The notes under the pieces: model-generated
Databases searched by the model: none
The model's input: only the letters and a program-made list of their open reading frames with translations
What the model was told of the DNA's origin: nothing
Source: Yponomeuta sedellus
Lineage: Eukaryota; Arthropoda; Insecta; Lepidoptera; Yponomeutidae
Assembly (NCBI GenBank): GCA_934045075.1
Contig: OW203727.1
Span: forward strand, 21,930,311-21,994,310
Reading direction: 5' to 3'
Length of the DNA: 64,000 bases
Part shown: positions 36,968 through 47,763 of the stretch, one piece after another
Numbering within the stretch: the stretch's first letter is position 1
How the letters are laid out: each line of letters starts with the position of its first letter
Program-made: the position numbers and the translations under genes

Positions 36968-37231
36968 GATGTGTGGTGTCGGTCTAGAGAATAGCACCAA
37001 CCCAATTCTTCCCGCGGGTGTCGTGAAGGCGACTAAGGGACACAAACGGGGGGGTGGGCAGCAGCGCCCCCTGCAGTACAATTCCATCAAACTGCGATCC
37101 CCCCCATTGCCCAGCGTGGGGATTAAGGTCATTACCCCCAATGATGGCACAACCTTACGCTATGGCGCTCATTGGGGGAGGACTGTGTCCAGCAGTGGAC
37201 TAATATAGCCTGAACAAAAAGAAAAAAAGAA
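36968..37231 (+). mobile_element. LINE-G short element, full
   Basis: 'gatgtgtggtgtcggtctag' to 'tatagcctgaacaaaaagaa'. The direct repeat 'atgctaat' at 36960-36967 and 37232-37239 is the likely TSD. Confidence 0.85.
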
Positions 37232-37397
37232 ATGCTAATTTTATATCGCTTCTGACACAGCGGAAACAAGGCAAATTGATTGACATTTTATTTACCAAAC
37301 ACTGACCCTTGATTAAGGAGTTATGAGGGAATACAAAATTGAGCATGCTTACCTACTTACTTCCTTACTTACTTACATACGTACGTATATTTTTGGA

Positions 37398-37488
37398 TGC
37401 GACAAGCTCAAGACAGGGCGTTATAGCGCTCATCAGAGGAGGGCTGTGACCAGCAGTGGACTAATATAGCCTGAAGAAGAAAAAGATA
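37398..37488 (+). mobile_element. LINE-G 3' end fragment
   Basis: 'gcgacaagctcaagacaggg' then 'cagcagtggactaatatagc'. It includes the last codons of the reverse transcriptase (degenerate). Confidence 0.8.
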
Positions 37489-37735
37489 CATAGGTACACA
37501 CGGCCTACAGACATCACCCTCCCGCAGTTGGGTAAAAATAAAGATGACTCAGCACCACTCGAGTGGAAAAACCACACTGACTGCTGAAACAGTATAATTT
37601 CCTATTTCTGTAGCATGAAAAAATCTTTGTTGAATTATCTAGTATGAATTTATATTATTATTATAAAAATGTTACCTGTGATGTTGACAACTTTTAGTGT
37701 GATAAAACATATCACTAATGAACTTGGTTATCTAA

Positions 37736-38005
37736 ATATTGTTCCTCCTAAGCCCTGGAGTCCTAGAAATAGGACAACACTAGTAACTTCTTAATTCACA
37801 TCCGATGATATAGTAGGAAGTCCGAAAAACTTACCTACTGTTCCAGGTCCAATATTTTCCTCATAATTTTTTAGACAGCAAGAAGAAAAATTTCTTCAAA
37901 ATCTACGTAGATTTAGAATACTGGAAGTAACTGTTCTGTTACCTACAGGGCTTAGGAGGATATTGTACTTTATTGCACACGAAAACGTGCAATAAAGTAC
38001 AATAT
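37736..38005. mobile_element. Hairpin-rich element, possible MITE
   Basis: 'cctcctaagccctg' near 37743 faces 'cagggcttaggagg' at 37946-37959. Directly at the right end is a perfect 19-bp inverted repeat, 37960-37978 against 37987-38005 ('atattgtactttattgcac'). Confidence 0.6.
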
Positions 38006-38742
38006 AGAGGAAAATACACTTAAATAAATACAATGTAATTCATTAATTAATCATTAATTCTGGTCCTTCACGCCTGTATTCCATAGGAGGGGGCAGAGGT
38101 CACTGTTTTCCACTTGCCACGATCCTGACAAACTTCTTTTTCTTCATCAACATGCATTAGACATTGCATGCTTGCACGCCATTTAAAAATAAATTTCAAT
38201 CATTTGTCGTGTCAGGACATGAGTAACATTCAGCAAACTTTAAAGGCAAGCATAACTCAAAGAATTATGAAAAACGCAAAGCATAACGAAAAAGTTAAGT
38301 TTTGTCGCTGATATCTTTGTAAGCTTGACTGTCCCGTTAGTCTAGTTGTCATGCGATCGGTTAAAATTCCAGTGGTGTTGGGTTCAATGCGACGGGGATC
38401 GCCGTGCATAATTTATACCAACTTCTTCAGTCTAGGTACTAGCAGCACGCAGGTGACGTTGCTTGGGATCAGTACAATTATTGTGGTTTAATTTGAAACC
38501 TGATTAACTTACTTCGTACTCTTCCGACTGAAAATCAAGTAAGTAAATCCTTTTAATCCTTTTCCAACCGAATAATTATGTAGTGCTTGCGAAAGTTATA
38601 GTTAAAAAACGTATTGTGTCAAAATGTTATAATACGAGAAATAAACGTACATTGTACACGTTTTTATAACGTGGTTCAAAAAATGTGTAAAGTACACTTT
38701 GTGCCAAAAGGGCCACTACATGTATAACATAAAGGCTTATTT
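38006..38742. other. Mostly unassigned; dispersed-repeat scrap at 38065-38170
   Basis: The scrap ('cttcacgcctgtattccata', 'ccacttgccacgatcctgac', 'catcaacatgcattagac') matches 6011-6140. The remainder shows no exon. Confidence 0.4.
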
Positions 38743-39300
38743 AGATGACAATGATGTCTGGAATTATAGCCAGTGGCAATGCATAAGTTCTATGTTTTAT
38801 AATAATTATGTCTTCTTCTTCTTCAGGCTATATTAGTCCACTGCCGGACAATAGCCCTCCCCTAATGAGCGCCATAGCGCAAGGTTGTGCCATCATTGGG
38901 CATCCCATAATTGCTGTGTGGTGTCGGTCTGGAGAATAGCACCAACCCAAATTCTTCCCGCGGGTGTAGTAAAAGACGACTAAGGGACACAAACCGGGGG
39001 GTGGGCAGCAGCGCCCCCTGCAGTACAATTCCACCAAACTGCGATCCCCAACCCGCATGCCCGGCGTGGGGATTATGGGCATTACCTCCCAATGATGGCA
39101 ATAATTATGTAAACTCTGTTAATAAATTTTTCTTTGTTAATTAATTTCTCTTAATTTGACTTTGAAAAGACTGTTTGCCCATTTTTTGTTCAAAATGATC
39201 TAGAGTTTCAAATGGAAATCTAGTTTGACTTGTAACGTTCATCAAGTCGCAATTTCTGTGCGACTATGAACAAAACCTTTTCATTTCGTTTTATTTAATA
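38743..39300 (+). repeat. Rep-H copy 3, split by a LINE-G insertion
   Basis: 38743-38811 ('gatgacaatgatgtctgga' to 'aataattatgt') continues at 39101-39300 ('ataattatgtaaactctgtt' to 'aaaaccttttcatttcg'). The interruption fixes the order of events: Rep-H is older than the LINE-G copy. Confidence 0.7.
38812..39100 (-). mobile_element. LINE-G short element with 5' inversion (twin priming)
   Basis: The 3' part is minus-oriented (38812-38928, 'cttcttcttcttcaggctat' to 'ccatcattgggcatccc'), the 5' part is plus-oriented (38929-39100, 'tgctgtgtggtgtcggtctg' to 'cctcccaatgatggca'). The two outer ends are contiguous in the intact element. TSD 'aataattatgt' at 38801-38811 and 39100-39110. Confidence 0.85.
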
Positions 39301-39404
39301 TGTTTTTATTACTAATGTGTAGATCTGCAAAAGTTTACGCAATCTTTACTAGGCACTAGTGTATAAGGATGTACAGTAAGATTCCTCAAGATATATTTAG
39401 AGTA

Positions 39405-39850
39405 TTTTCTAAGGTTAACCCGGGACATAATAAAAAGTTTACTATACTATTTTTATTTTCAATGCACTAACCCGTGCTAAGGACAAATTTAAAAACCTAT
39501 TTAGAGGCTAAAAATTTCACCCATGCCGGGATTCGAACCCGCAACCTCTGGCTATCCGTGCCAGCACTCTACCAATTGAGCCAATGGGCGACTCGCCGGC
39601 ATCAGTGAAATTTCGAACCTCTTTACACTATTCTCTGTATTACGTACAGGCAGCGACATCTGGCTTAAGCAAATTGCATCACTCCGACTACCTACGTTGC
39701 AGTTAGGTTTTACATCGGAACGATATCACTGTACCCACATGATTATACTATTTTTATTTTTAGCTTCTAAATTGGTTTTTAAGAAAGTTTACTGTTTTTA
39801 TACGGATTTTACTCGTTTATTTTAGATTTTTGCAATTTTCTATTTCGGTG
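39405..39850 (-). mobile_element. PLE-E fragment split by SINE-D
   Basis: 'gtattttctaaggttaaccc' (39403-) and, after the SINE, 'gtttttatacggattttact' to 'tttttgcaattttc' (39794-39838). Both are the terminal part of PLE-E. Confidence 0.7.
39444..39783 (-). mobile_element. SINE-D, full length, with TSD
   Basis: Complete element from 3' ('ttcaatgcactaacccgtgc') to 5' ('cactgtacccacatgattat'), followed at its 5' end by a short inverted 3' piece 'gcttctaaattggttttta'. TSD 'aaagtttact' at 39434-39443 and 39784-39793. Confidence 0.9.
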
Positions 39851-39905
39851 AAATTTTTGGCCTCTAAATAGGTTTTTAGAATAAAAATATTTGAATGGAA
39901 TGGAA

Positions 39906-40135
39906 TGTGGATTTCTCCATTTAGCCTCATTGTACGTAGCAAGCGCTGAAGTACGTTAACACTTCAGACTCTAGGGTATCCTTACGATGTTTTCCTTAAC
40001 TGATAGCGAGTGGTATTGCTACTATACTACACAAACATATAACTTAGAAAACAACGTAATCACTACATGCCAGGACTCGAATCTACGACCTCCCGATCGA
40101 GAAACCGTCATTCTACCGCTCTGCCATCACTGCTT
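39906..40135 (-). mobile_element. SINE-B, full length
   Basis: Reads on the minus strand from a tRNA-like head ('gcagagcggtagaatgacgg', 'gattcgagtcctggc') to 'tgaggctaaatggagaaatc'. Confidence 0.8.
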
Positions 40136-40168
40136 GCATTGAATATGATGTAACGCTAATTGAAAGAG

Positions 40169-40428
40169 CGGTGGTAGCGGAGCGGTGTAGAACTTCTGCT
40201 TCTCAATTGCGAGGTCGTGGGTTCGAACCCCGGCATGAACCCCAATGACTTTGTTTTCTAAGTTATGTACATTTGTGAAATTATAGTAGCAATAGGTACT
40301 ACTCGCTGACGGTGAAGGAAAACATCGTAAGGAAACCCTAGTGTCTGATGTGTTAGCATACCTCAGCGCTTGCTACGTACAATGGCCCAACTATGAGGCT
40401 AAGTGCGGAAAACTCAGGTCTAACTAAT
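40169..40428 (+). mobile_element. SINE-B, full length
   Basis: 'gcggtggtagcggagcggtg', 'gggttcgaaccccggcatga', 'gctgacggtgaaggaaaaca', 'atggcccaactatgaggcta'. Together with the previous copy it makes a divergent pair. Confidence 0.88.
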
Positions 40429-40721
40429 TAACTAATGCTAATTCAATATAATGTTAAAACGGAAAACGTTGAGAAGTACATGAGTACATATGAGGAAACC
40501 GTTGATGGAGGAAGTCATGTATACGTATGTGAGTATAATTTCCTGCTAACTCATTAGTAATTATCAAGTATGACGTACTCTTTTACCAGAATAATTTATA
40601 GATGCTTACTTGCCTACTATAAAATCGATGTAATCAAGTACAGCTTGGCAAAAAATTGTTGCCATTGGAGCTAAACCATACTCAATGTTTTTTATTATCC
40701 TATATACGATGCGATATACAA

Positions 40722-40795
40722 TATAGGGTCTCGTCCTGCGATGTAGGAAAAGACCCGTGCCCCAGCAGTGGTGACATAAAAAAGGTTTAATCATC
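40722..40795 (+). mobile_element. 5S-SINE 3' end fragment
   Basis: 'cctgcgatgtaggaaaagac' then 'ccgtgccccagcagtggtga'. Confidence 0.75.
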
Positions 40796-40811
40796 ATCAC
40801 GGCACGTGTTT

Positions 40812-40862
40812 TCTCTCAGAGAGAGAGAGAGAAAGAGAGAGAAGGAAAGAAAGAGATAATGA
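40812..40862. repeat. (GA)n microsatellite
   Basis: 'ctctcagagagagagagaga' and related units, embedded in a SINE-B-like tail ('ttaattaccaca', 'ggcaatttcaagcgctgagg' up to 40927). Confidence 0.75.
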
Positions 40863-41249
40863 GATACGAGCTTAATTACCACAGCAAATATAATATACCG
40901 ATGTTTGGCAATTTCAAGCGCTGAGGTAAATGTTTAATTTACCAAAAAGTAGTTAATATTTTTTTACATTTTAATACTATGCTTTTTTTAAAAAAAATGG
41001 TTTTGGCTTTTTATTTTTCTAGCTCTTTTACTAGTACTAAGTAAAGGAAATTGAGAGGCTAGCCTGACTACCATGCAAAGAAAAGGAATTCCCAATGTTC
41101 GACCAGGACAAGTGGTTGTTTTGTGTGCATGTTATTTATTTATACTTATCGATTATAAAAATCTCTGTCTTGTTTGATTAAGCTCAGCACACATAAATAG
41201 CGTAAAAAAATATAAAATATTTTTTACTAAAAAGAAAGAAAATCTGACA

Positions 41250-41312
41250 AAGTACGAGTCCGACTCACGCACCGAGGGTTCCGTATAATGGGTTCCGTAT
41301 GTAGTTAGAAAC
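41250..41312 (-). mobile_element. Rep-N end fragment
   Basis: 'gtacgagtccgactcacgca' and 'ccgagggttccgtata' are the terminus of Rep-N. Confidence 0.7.
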
Positions 41313-41410
41313 TTACACAATATAAATACGACAGACTCGTATCTTGCATTTTTTCCGAGCTTGCCCGAGCTTCAAAGTCAGTTCTTTTTATGTTTTAGTA
41401 ACATATTTAT

Positions 41411-41648
41411 AAAAACCTATTTAGAGGCTAAAAATTCCACCTATGCCGGGATTCGAACCCGCGACCTCTGGCTATACGTCCCAGCGCTCTTCCAATTGAG
41501 CTAATGAGCGACTCACCGGCATCAGTGAAATTTCGAACCTCTACAATATTCTCTGTATTATGTACAGTCTCTAAAGCCTCTGTTTAGACTCTAAATAGGT
41601 TTTTTTAAATTATCCTTAGCACGGGTTAGTGCATTAAAAAGAATATAA
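41411..41648. mobile_element. SINE-D, minus body then plus 3' end
   Basis: Minus 41411-41567 ('aaaacctatttagaggctaa' to 'attatgtacag') then plus 41575-41648 ('gactctaaataggttttttt' to 'gcattaaaaagaatataaac'). Confidence 0.85.
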
Positions 41649-41693
41649 ACACATTAAATGTAAAAACCTATTTAGAGGCTAAATGTGTTTATA

Positions 41694-41765
41694 AGCTGAA
41701 GACAGGGCGCTATGGCGCTCATTAGGGGAGGGCTATGTTCAGCAGTGGACTAGTATAGCCTGACG
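41694..41765 (+). mobile_element. LINE-G 3' end with 11-bp TSD
   Basis: 'agctgaagacagggcgctat' to 'ggactagtatagcctgacg'. TSD 'atgtgtttata' at 41683-41693 and 41766-41776. Only about 70 bp of element was copied. Confidence 0.88.
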
Positions 41766-41984
41766 ATGTGTTTATATTCTTTTTAATTTTTTTATCAAAA
41801 TTTTTATGGAATGATTTTTTATTAATTTTGATTCCTTTGAATGCCGGATGCTACGTGTTTGGGGCGGCCGTAGCTTTTTTGCCTTTTTCTAAAAACTTTC
41901 ACAACAATAAAAGAATATAAACACACTTAATGTGTTTACATATTTTTTTACAACAAAGGGAATGTAGACTTGAGTATACAGTTT

Positions 41985-42118
41985 TAATTTTAACTCGATA
42001 CCTTCACGTGTTACCAAAATAAAGAGTCTTGACCGACAGACAGACAGACAGACAGACAACAAAGTGATCCTATAAGGGTTCCGTTTTTACCTTTGCGATA
42101 AGGAACCCTAAAAAACAA
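41985..42118 (-). mobile_element. Rep-N start fragment
   Basis: 'gagtcttgaccgacagacag', (GACA)n, 'acaaagtgatcctataaggg', 'aaggaaccctaaaaaac'. Confidence 0.75.
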
Positions 42119-42484
42119 ACCTTTGCTTTGGTTGGTGGGTTTGTTGCAAAAACCTTTGCACCTTCATTTTAATTATTTTTTGCTTAGCTGTACCTGTGAT
42201 AATTACTTGCAATTTCTATAATTGGCAGGTATTGTTTGATAGAACGTCGTTATGCATTGTCATAGAACATTCTATGAACAGTGCATGGCTAAATAAGTGC
42301 ACTATCATTACGACAACCTAGCAAACATTTTAATTATAGATAAGACGAAACTTTTTTTTGTCTTTTTTTTTTTTTGCTTTCTGTGTAATCTTTTTTTTTT
42401 TTTAATTGGCTTGTGTGTTTTTTTTGTTTTGTTTTGAGTATTGTGTCGTCAAATAAATACATTTTCTTTCTTTCAAACTTAAAC

Positions 42485-42682
42485 TTCCTTGCCTCGCAAG
42501 GCACACTAAGCCGTGGGTGCCGGCTGTCATACAATGGCAGTCGTTAAGCCATGTCAGAGGCCTTATGGGCGGCTTGATAGCTTTTGACCGTAAGGCCCGC
42601 CACTATCTTACACACCTCCACCACCTGGTCCCCGTGGTGGGGTATGGCCTAACCATCCTCCAATGCAGGAAGAGACCGATTT
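42485..42682 (+). mobile_element. 5S-SINE, middle and 3' part
   Basis: 'ctcgcaaggcacactaagcc', 'gtcgttaagccatgtcagag', 'ggtccccgtggtggggtatg', ending at 'aggaagagacc'. Confidence 0.82.
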
Positions 42683-42683
42683 T

Positions 42684-42890
42684 CTTCCTTCATCCTCTCC
42701 ACATGTCCAAACCAACGCAACATTCCTTTCTAGTTACTACACCCTCTTTCAGTCTCAGCTCTAGACACTACACCCTCTTTCAGTCCACAACGTTCTCTAA
42801 TCAGACTATTACGTATCCTGTCATTCAAAGTAACACTGCATATACTTCTCAAGGACCTCATTTCTACTAAGTTAATCCTACTTTCTTGTT
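42684..42890 (-). pseudogene. RTE-like LINE C-terminal fragment (second lineage)
   Basis: Minus-strand reading has NLVEMRSLRSICS, DRIRNSLIRERCGLKEG and, after an internal duplication and a stop, GMLRWFGHVERMK. These are hallmark residues of another RTE-like lineage. The duplication 'ctacaccctctttcagtc' is visible at 42738-42756 and 42768-42786. Confidence 0.8.
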
Positions 42891-43282
42891 TCTTTAAAAA
42901 TCATAACTAGTTTTTTAATATAATATACTATCGTAGCACCAAACGAAAACAGGTCAAATTTGCAATACCTAAATACTGAAATTATTGTGGATCTAGGCTA
43001 AGTAATTGTTTGGTACCTGCAATTTACAAAAACCTCCCAGAGGAATTATGTAATAAGCACCTCAGAAAAGCACAATTTAAAAGTATGCTTAAGCGTTTTG
43101 TGTTAAGTAGTTTGTAGACATAAAATATTATTATCGATAATTTTAGTTGTGTAGAAGGTAATGTTAATTTAGTAAGTTACAAAGAACTGTTACATTGGCA
43201 TTAGCAGTTTGGCAAACTGGTCTTGCATTGTTTTCAGTGAATAAATATATATAATAGGTCATTGATCAACATGCTAGAATTT
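42891..43282. other. Unassigned AT-rich sequence
   Basis: Nothing recognised. Confidence 0.4.
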
Positions 43283-43402
43283 TAATAGATTTTCGCTAAA
43301 AACAGGCGTTTTTGATGAAAATCGATTCTATGTCCTAGACTGTGCCCCAAGTTGTTGGTCCTAGGTTCTAGGCTGCTGTGTGTTCTAAAAATAGTTATCA
43401 TT
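43283..43402 (+). repeat. Dispersed repeat, second copy
   Basis: 'agattttcgctaaaaacagg', 'gtcctaggttctaggctg' and 'tgttctaaaaatagtta' parallel 24410-24540. Confidence 0.45.
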
Positions 43403-43650
43403 TGAAATAAATTGGTTAGCACCCGGAAGTGCCTTAAGCTTAAAGCTTTGGGTATCGTTTATATCCAATTTGTAAGCCTGGCGGCCACTCTGAATGGGCA
43501 TGGAAGAGACGTGGAATAGACTTTCATACAAAACGTGCTGAAGGGACGGAACGGGACGAAGCCCACACAGGAGAGACGGGCCGAGGGCGCGAACTTTATA
43601 CAAGGCGTCGCGTCTTTTTCACGCCCCTTCTTTGTGATCGCAGCCTATAC

Positions 43651-43875
43651 TTCGTTTTTTTAGCATTAAAAATTTCGTACACAAAGAAGCAGGGCTAGTC
43701 AACCTAAAAATCGTCTACCTAATTTATATATATTTTTTTAATAATCTACCTACTTAGTTCACGGTTGAGCCAAGTAATACAGCTTTCTATCTACGTTTCA
43801 GATGTTATATCTATGTAATAATAAGCAGTAGCCCTGCTTCTTTGTTTACGATATTTCTAATGCTAAAAAAACGAA
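43651..43875. mobile_element. MITE, 225 bp, 48-bp inverted repeats
   Basis: Left 'cttcgtttttttagcattaa' ... 'aaagaagcagggcta' (43651-43698) and right 'tagccctgcttctttg' ... 'aaaaaaacgaag' (43828-43875) pair with about three mismatches. There is no coding content. Confidence 0.85.
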
Positions 43876-44192
43876 GTTACGAAAATGATTCGAAAAACTT
43901 GAGAACCGTATTCTAAACATTTTGAACTAGCGCCATCTACCGGCGGCGTGTTAAAACTCAACAGATGGAGGAAAACTGAATCCACTTGAATTTGTATCGG
44001 TGTTGGTTTAGTGCGTTACCATGCTACTAGATGGCGGTAACAGTAAGTAATTTGGTACAGCTCGGCAAAAATAGGAAAAGTTAAGAAGTACGATTATGCT
44101 CAGAATTTTGGCCATTATCTGCTTATTTTCACGAGTTATAAAAATATCCAGCCAGCAAACGAAAAATTGTAGGTAAAAAAAGAAAGTGGTGG

Positions 44193-44272
44193 TGGTGGAG
44201 TATGGCCTAACCTTCCTGCGATGCAGGAAGAGACCCGTGCCCCAGCAGTGGGGACATACAAGGGTTGAAACT
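44193..44272 (+). mobile_element. 5S-SINE 3' end fragment
   Basis: 'ggtggagtatggcctaacct', 'tcctgcgatgcaggaagaga', 'ccagcagtggggacatacaa'. Confidence 0.85.
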
Positions 44273-44424
44273 ATAACGAAAAAACAAAAGTACCCAAATG
44301 TTCTAAATTTTGGGTAGGTATTACAGTGAGACTACTACGCTACTACCGAGCTGCAACACCAGTAAAAATGTAAAAAGTAATCCAGTCAACGCAAAGGATA
44401 AGATAAAAATATTTTTACTATGCA

Positions 44425-44500
44425 GCCTTTGAAGGAATACATGGTGAGGGAACCTGAGTGTCTGAGGTGGTAAAATACCTCAGCGCGTATGTATCGCATG
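44425..44500 (+). mobile_element. SINE-B fragment
   Basis: 'tgaaggaatacatggtgagg', 'acctgagtgtctgaggtg', 'tacctcagcgcg'. Confidence 0.7.
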
Positions 44501-44873
44501 TCTTTTTTTGTCTTACTGAGTAACTTGATAAATGGCCGCCAGTTGTATAAGACAGTAATCTTATATAATTCCTATGTATATATAATTTCTGTCACTGTAA
44601 CTTCTGTGTACAAGAATATTCTATCTTTACTTTGATTTTTGCATTTTTCCAAACCTGTAAGAACGCCAGAAAACATCTTTGGCAATAAATTATTTTTTAG
44701 TCTTTATTTACTACGTCTAATTTTGGAGCAGGTTACCCGTCGCTTCATTAATGTTACACACGACATAACTTAGCTCATTAGGCAAATGTAGAAACAAGAA
44801 CATAGACTTACAAACAGAATACTCAAGTTGCTTCTAATTCCACATCTAAATTAGGGGTGAAACTACCTACCTC

Positions 44874-45048
44874 GTTATCAACCCTTGTATTTCCCCACTG
44901 CTGGGGCACGGGTCTCTTCCTGCATCGCAGGAAGGTTAGGCCATACTCCACCACGGGGGCCAAGTCCGGGTTGGCGAAGGATTGTAAGACAGTGGCGGGC
45001 CTTACTGTCAGAAGTTATCAAGCCGCCCATAAGGCTAAAGGAAACTAC
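44874..45048 (-). mobile_element. 5S-SINE 3' half
   Basis: 'gttatcaacccttgtatttc' to 'tatcaagccgcccataaggc'. Very well preserved. Confidence 0.88.
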
Positions 45049-45065
45049 CTACCTACTCAACATAA

Positions 45066-45330
45066 TTGTAGCGGTCGTGGCCTAATCGAACAGAGTCGGC
45101 TTTGTATGTCCCCACTGCTGGGGCACGGGTCTCTTCGTGGATTTCAGGAAAATTAGGCCATACTCCACCACGGGGGCCAAGTCCGGGTTGTTGGAGGATT
45201 CGAACCGAGTGATTGGAATCAATCACTTGAGTTTAGTAACATCAGGCGCGGTCAGGCGCAAGATGGGTCGTCAGGACCGTCCCGTGACTACCGCTGGTGG
45301 AACTTTTTCGAGCGTTGCGGTCCTTGCCCG
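45066..45330. mobile_element. 5S-SINE, scrambled composite
   Basis: A plus 5' end (45066-45097), a minus 3' end (45100-45199, 'cccactgctggggcacgggt' to 'gggttgttggagg') and a plus head (45200-45328, 'cgaaccgagtgattggaatc', 'gttaggcgc'-type promoter region with 'cccgtgactaccgctgg'). Looks like an insertion of one copy into the head of another. Confidence 0.75.
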
Positions 45331-45392
45331 GTTGCCATAGTACAGGGTATCCTAGTTTGGGACCAGATCAAGTGAATGTGATATGTGGAGGT
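45331..45392 (+). mobile_element. SINE-I fragment
   Basis: 'acagggtatcctagtttggg', 'accagatcaagtgaatgtg'. Confidence 0.6.
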
Positions 45393-45860
45393 TAAGAGAC
45401 GTTATCAATAACCTAGTAGGTACGGTACGATTGGCGGCCTTATAACAAAATAAATTTCTTCCAGACAAACAATTTTCAGGCGCAAATAATGCAACTTAAG
45501 TCGGCGCCTCAGTGTTCTTCGCGAGAGATGGCTATATAATTTCCGCGGGTTATACAAGAAATTTGTTTTATTTGTATAATTGTGTGCAGCCGAGATGTTA
45601 AATACAAAGTAATTGTATCTGATGATTTATACAGAGACTAAAGCAACCTCTACGTAATTTAGATATGTGAAATTACCTCTCAGACGCTGTAGTGTCGGCA
45701 TAAAATATATATTCCCTGTAACTAGTGATTCAGTTATTATGGGGCTCCTAAGAGTACCTAACACTAGCGCCATCATGGGAAAAAACTATTTATTCAACCT
45801 TTTTTACGAGCATCTGTCCCTGTACATCATTGTTCCTAAAATTGCTATATCATCAATTCA
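45393..45860. other. Unassigned sequence
   Basis: No exon or repeat family recognised; the open frame at 45667-45933 runs into a LINE tail. Confidence 0.4.
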
Positions 45861-45869
45861 TCATCATCA

Positions 45870-45985
45870 TCATCATGATATGGTTGTCTGGAAGAGATCA
45901 CTTTTAGTGATAAGGCCGCCGTCTGTACTCTAAGGTTAAGAAATATCTGTGTAATTTTCTTTATTACGTACAATAAAGTGTTCTC
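45870..45985 (+). mobile_element. Jockey-like LINE 3' tail
   Basis: 'gtctggaagagatcactttt', 'agtgataaggccgccgtctg', 'tacaataaagtgttctctat' are the typical end of lepidopteran Jockey-type LINEs. A related scrap is at 48996-49045. Confidence 0.7.
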
Positions 45986-46125
45986 TATCTATCCATCCAT
46001 CCATCCGTCCGTCCGTCCGTCCGTCCGTCCGTCCGTCCGTCCGTCCGTCCGTCCGTCCGTCCGTCCGTCCATCCATCCATCCATCCATCCATCCATCCAT
46101 CCATCCATCTATCTATCTATTATTC
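45984..46125. repeat. Tetranucleotide satellite (ATCT/ATCC/GTCC)n
   Basis: ATCT, then ATCC, then about 17 GTCC units, then ATCC again and ATCT at the end. A symmetric pattern that starts exactly at the LINE tail. Confidence 0.95.
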
Positions 46126-46282
46126 TGATATAATTAATGATATACATTATTATTAATGATATAACTATCTATAATTCTGGAAGCATTTTCCCCCAAATGC
46201 CATTTCTCACGGTCCCGTGCCATCCACATCCACGGTTCATCCGCCGACTCAATTATATCGCCCGACCCTTTGGCTACTGGCC

Positions 46283-46592
46283 CTAGAGTCTAAAACTTAC
46301 ATAATTTTTCAATAGATTAAAATAAGCACAATTGTTGATATTTGCCTCAATTTGGTAATCTACAAAGCTATAGATGTACTATGTCATTCCAGGGGTATAA
46401 CGTGCGCAAATTAAATAAGCATCTCTCGCGAAGCGGTTCAAATCGCGCGAGGGGGTGAGTTAAGTAGCACGGGTTATACCATTGCAATGCGATTGGTTAC
46501 TAGACTACCGATAGAGTGAGTGAAGCGACCATTATCGGACTAATATGACTTTATTGAACAACTATGCATTTTATCGACTTACCCCCCTGGTC
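46283..46592 (+). repeat. Rep-L copy 2
   Basis: Matches 9286-9715 without the mini-MITE: 'ggccctagagtctaaaact', 'gcgcaaattaaataagcatc', 'tactagactaccgatagag', 'gaacaactatgcattttat'. Confidence 0.65.
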
Positions 46593-46889
46593 TGCCCACG
46601 TTCTCTGAGCCACCACTCTGTGATTGCCTTGGCCCATCTGCCGTCACAATCAGTATAACCATGATTGCGGAGATCACTATAACCATCATTGAAAGATTGT
46701 ACAGACACTTTTTGGAGAAACAATCTGTAAAAAAGAAATTTTTTTTTACAGTTCCATGCCTCAAAAAGAAAAAATCGTAACTCCTCCTCCTATAGGATCA
46801 CTTTGTATATTGTACGTCCGTCCGTTCTGTAACCGTTCTGTAACTGTCCGACAAAGGATAAATAAAAAAAAAAAATTTATGTTCGGGAA

Positions 46890-47035
46890 GAGCTGGTTTC
46901 CTCACGATGTTTTTCTTCACAGTTTCCGAGTGATACTGCTACTGTTACTTAAAAACACAATGTCATTGGTACTTCCCGCACTGGGGATCGAACCTAGGTC
47001 TCTCGCTTCCGAGTCCATTTTTTCTACCAACTTAT
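46890..47035 (-). mobile_element. SINE-B fragment, variant head
   Basis: 'ggtttcctcacgatgttttt', 'caatgtcattggtacttccc', 'ggggatcgaacctaggtctc'. The head variant differs from the other SINE-B copies (box B 'aggttcgatcccc'). Confidence 0.7.
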
Positions 47036-47515
47036 AAAACAAAGTCATTGGTAAATAAAACTGTTTTTATACGGATTTATGCTCATTTATTACATTTTTA
47101 CAATTTTTCCGACGTTTCGGCATTTTTTCAGGTGCCTTAGTCTCGGATGACTGAGGTAACAGGCGTCTTATAGAAAGCATTAACGGTTAGTTTACTACCC
47201 TCGGCAAAAATTACAAAAGTTAATTATGAAGTTACGTTCCAAAATAGGCAAACCAATTATTTTATATAAAGTCAACAATATTGATTATTAGTAATTGAAG
47301 TTAAATTTATAAACTAATTATTTTACATGAACTTATAAATACTGATTATTAATTGATTTTTTTTTATCAACTCTACAGTCACACTTTTAGCAAGGGGGTC
47401 TCATGCACTTAAGCACTGGTTCCATTGGTACCTGCCCGAACTGGGGATCGAACCTGGGTCTTTCACAGAGTCCATTGATCTACCCACCGGGCTACTACCA
47501 TGGAGCGTGGAGCCC
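47036..47515 (-). mobile_element. SINE-B (variant head) split by PLE-E
   Basis: SINE sequence 'aacaaagtcattggta' resumes after the insertion as 'cctgcccgaactggggatcg'. PLE-E fills 47054-47422, minus orientation, flanked by 'cattggta' at 47046-47053 and 47423-47430. Confidence 0.75.
47054..47422 (-). mobile_element. PLE-E, single 5'-truncated copy
   Basis: 'aactgtttttatacggattt' through 'gatgactgaggtaacaggcg' to 'catgcacttaagcactggtt'. Unlike the others it is not in an inverted pair. Confidence 0.8.
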
Positions 47516-47763
47516 CTTAAGATAAACTTATTATTAGTTGTGTAGTAGGTAGAATGACCACTAATGAGGTCATCGAGAAGGCATTATCGTCCACTCATGC
47601 GGTATTATTGAAACACGCTTATTTTAATGCTAACTATGCGTTATTATACTCTGATACTTATCTATTCAAAAGGTAATTATGATAATTGAATACCTTCATT
47701 ACTTATCTATTACTCTCGTTAGGGGCAGTAGTTATAGATAGAAAACACTTGATTGTACATAAA

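Noticed and set aside
45984..46125. CRISPR-like array
   Set aside because: Simple tetranucleotide satellite without spacers; eukaryotic context.
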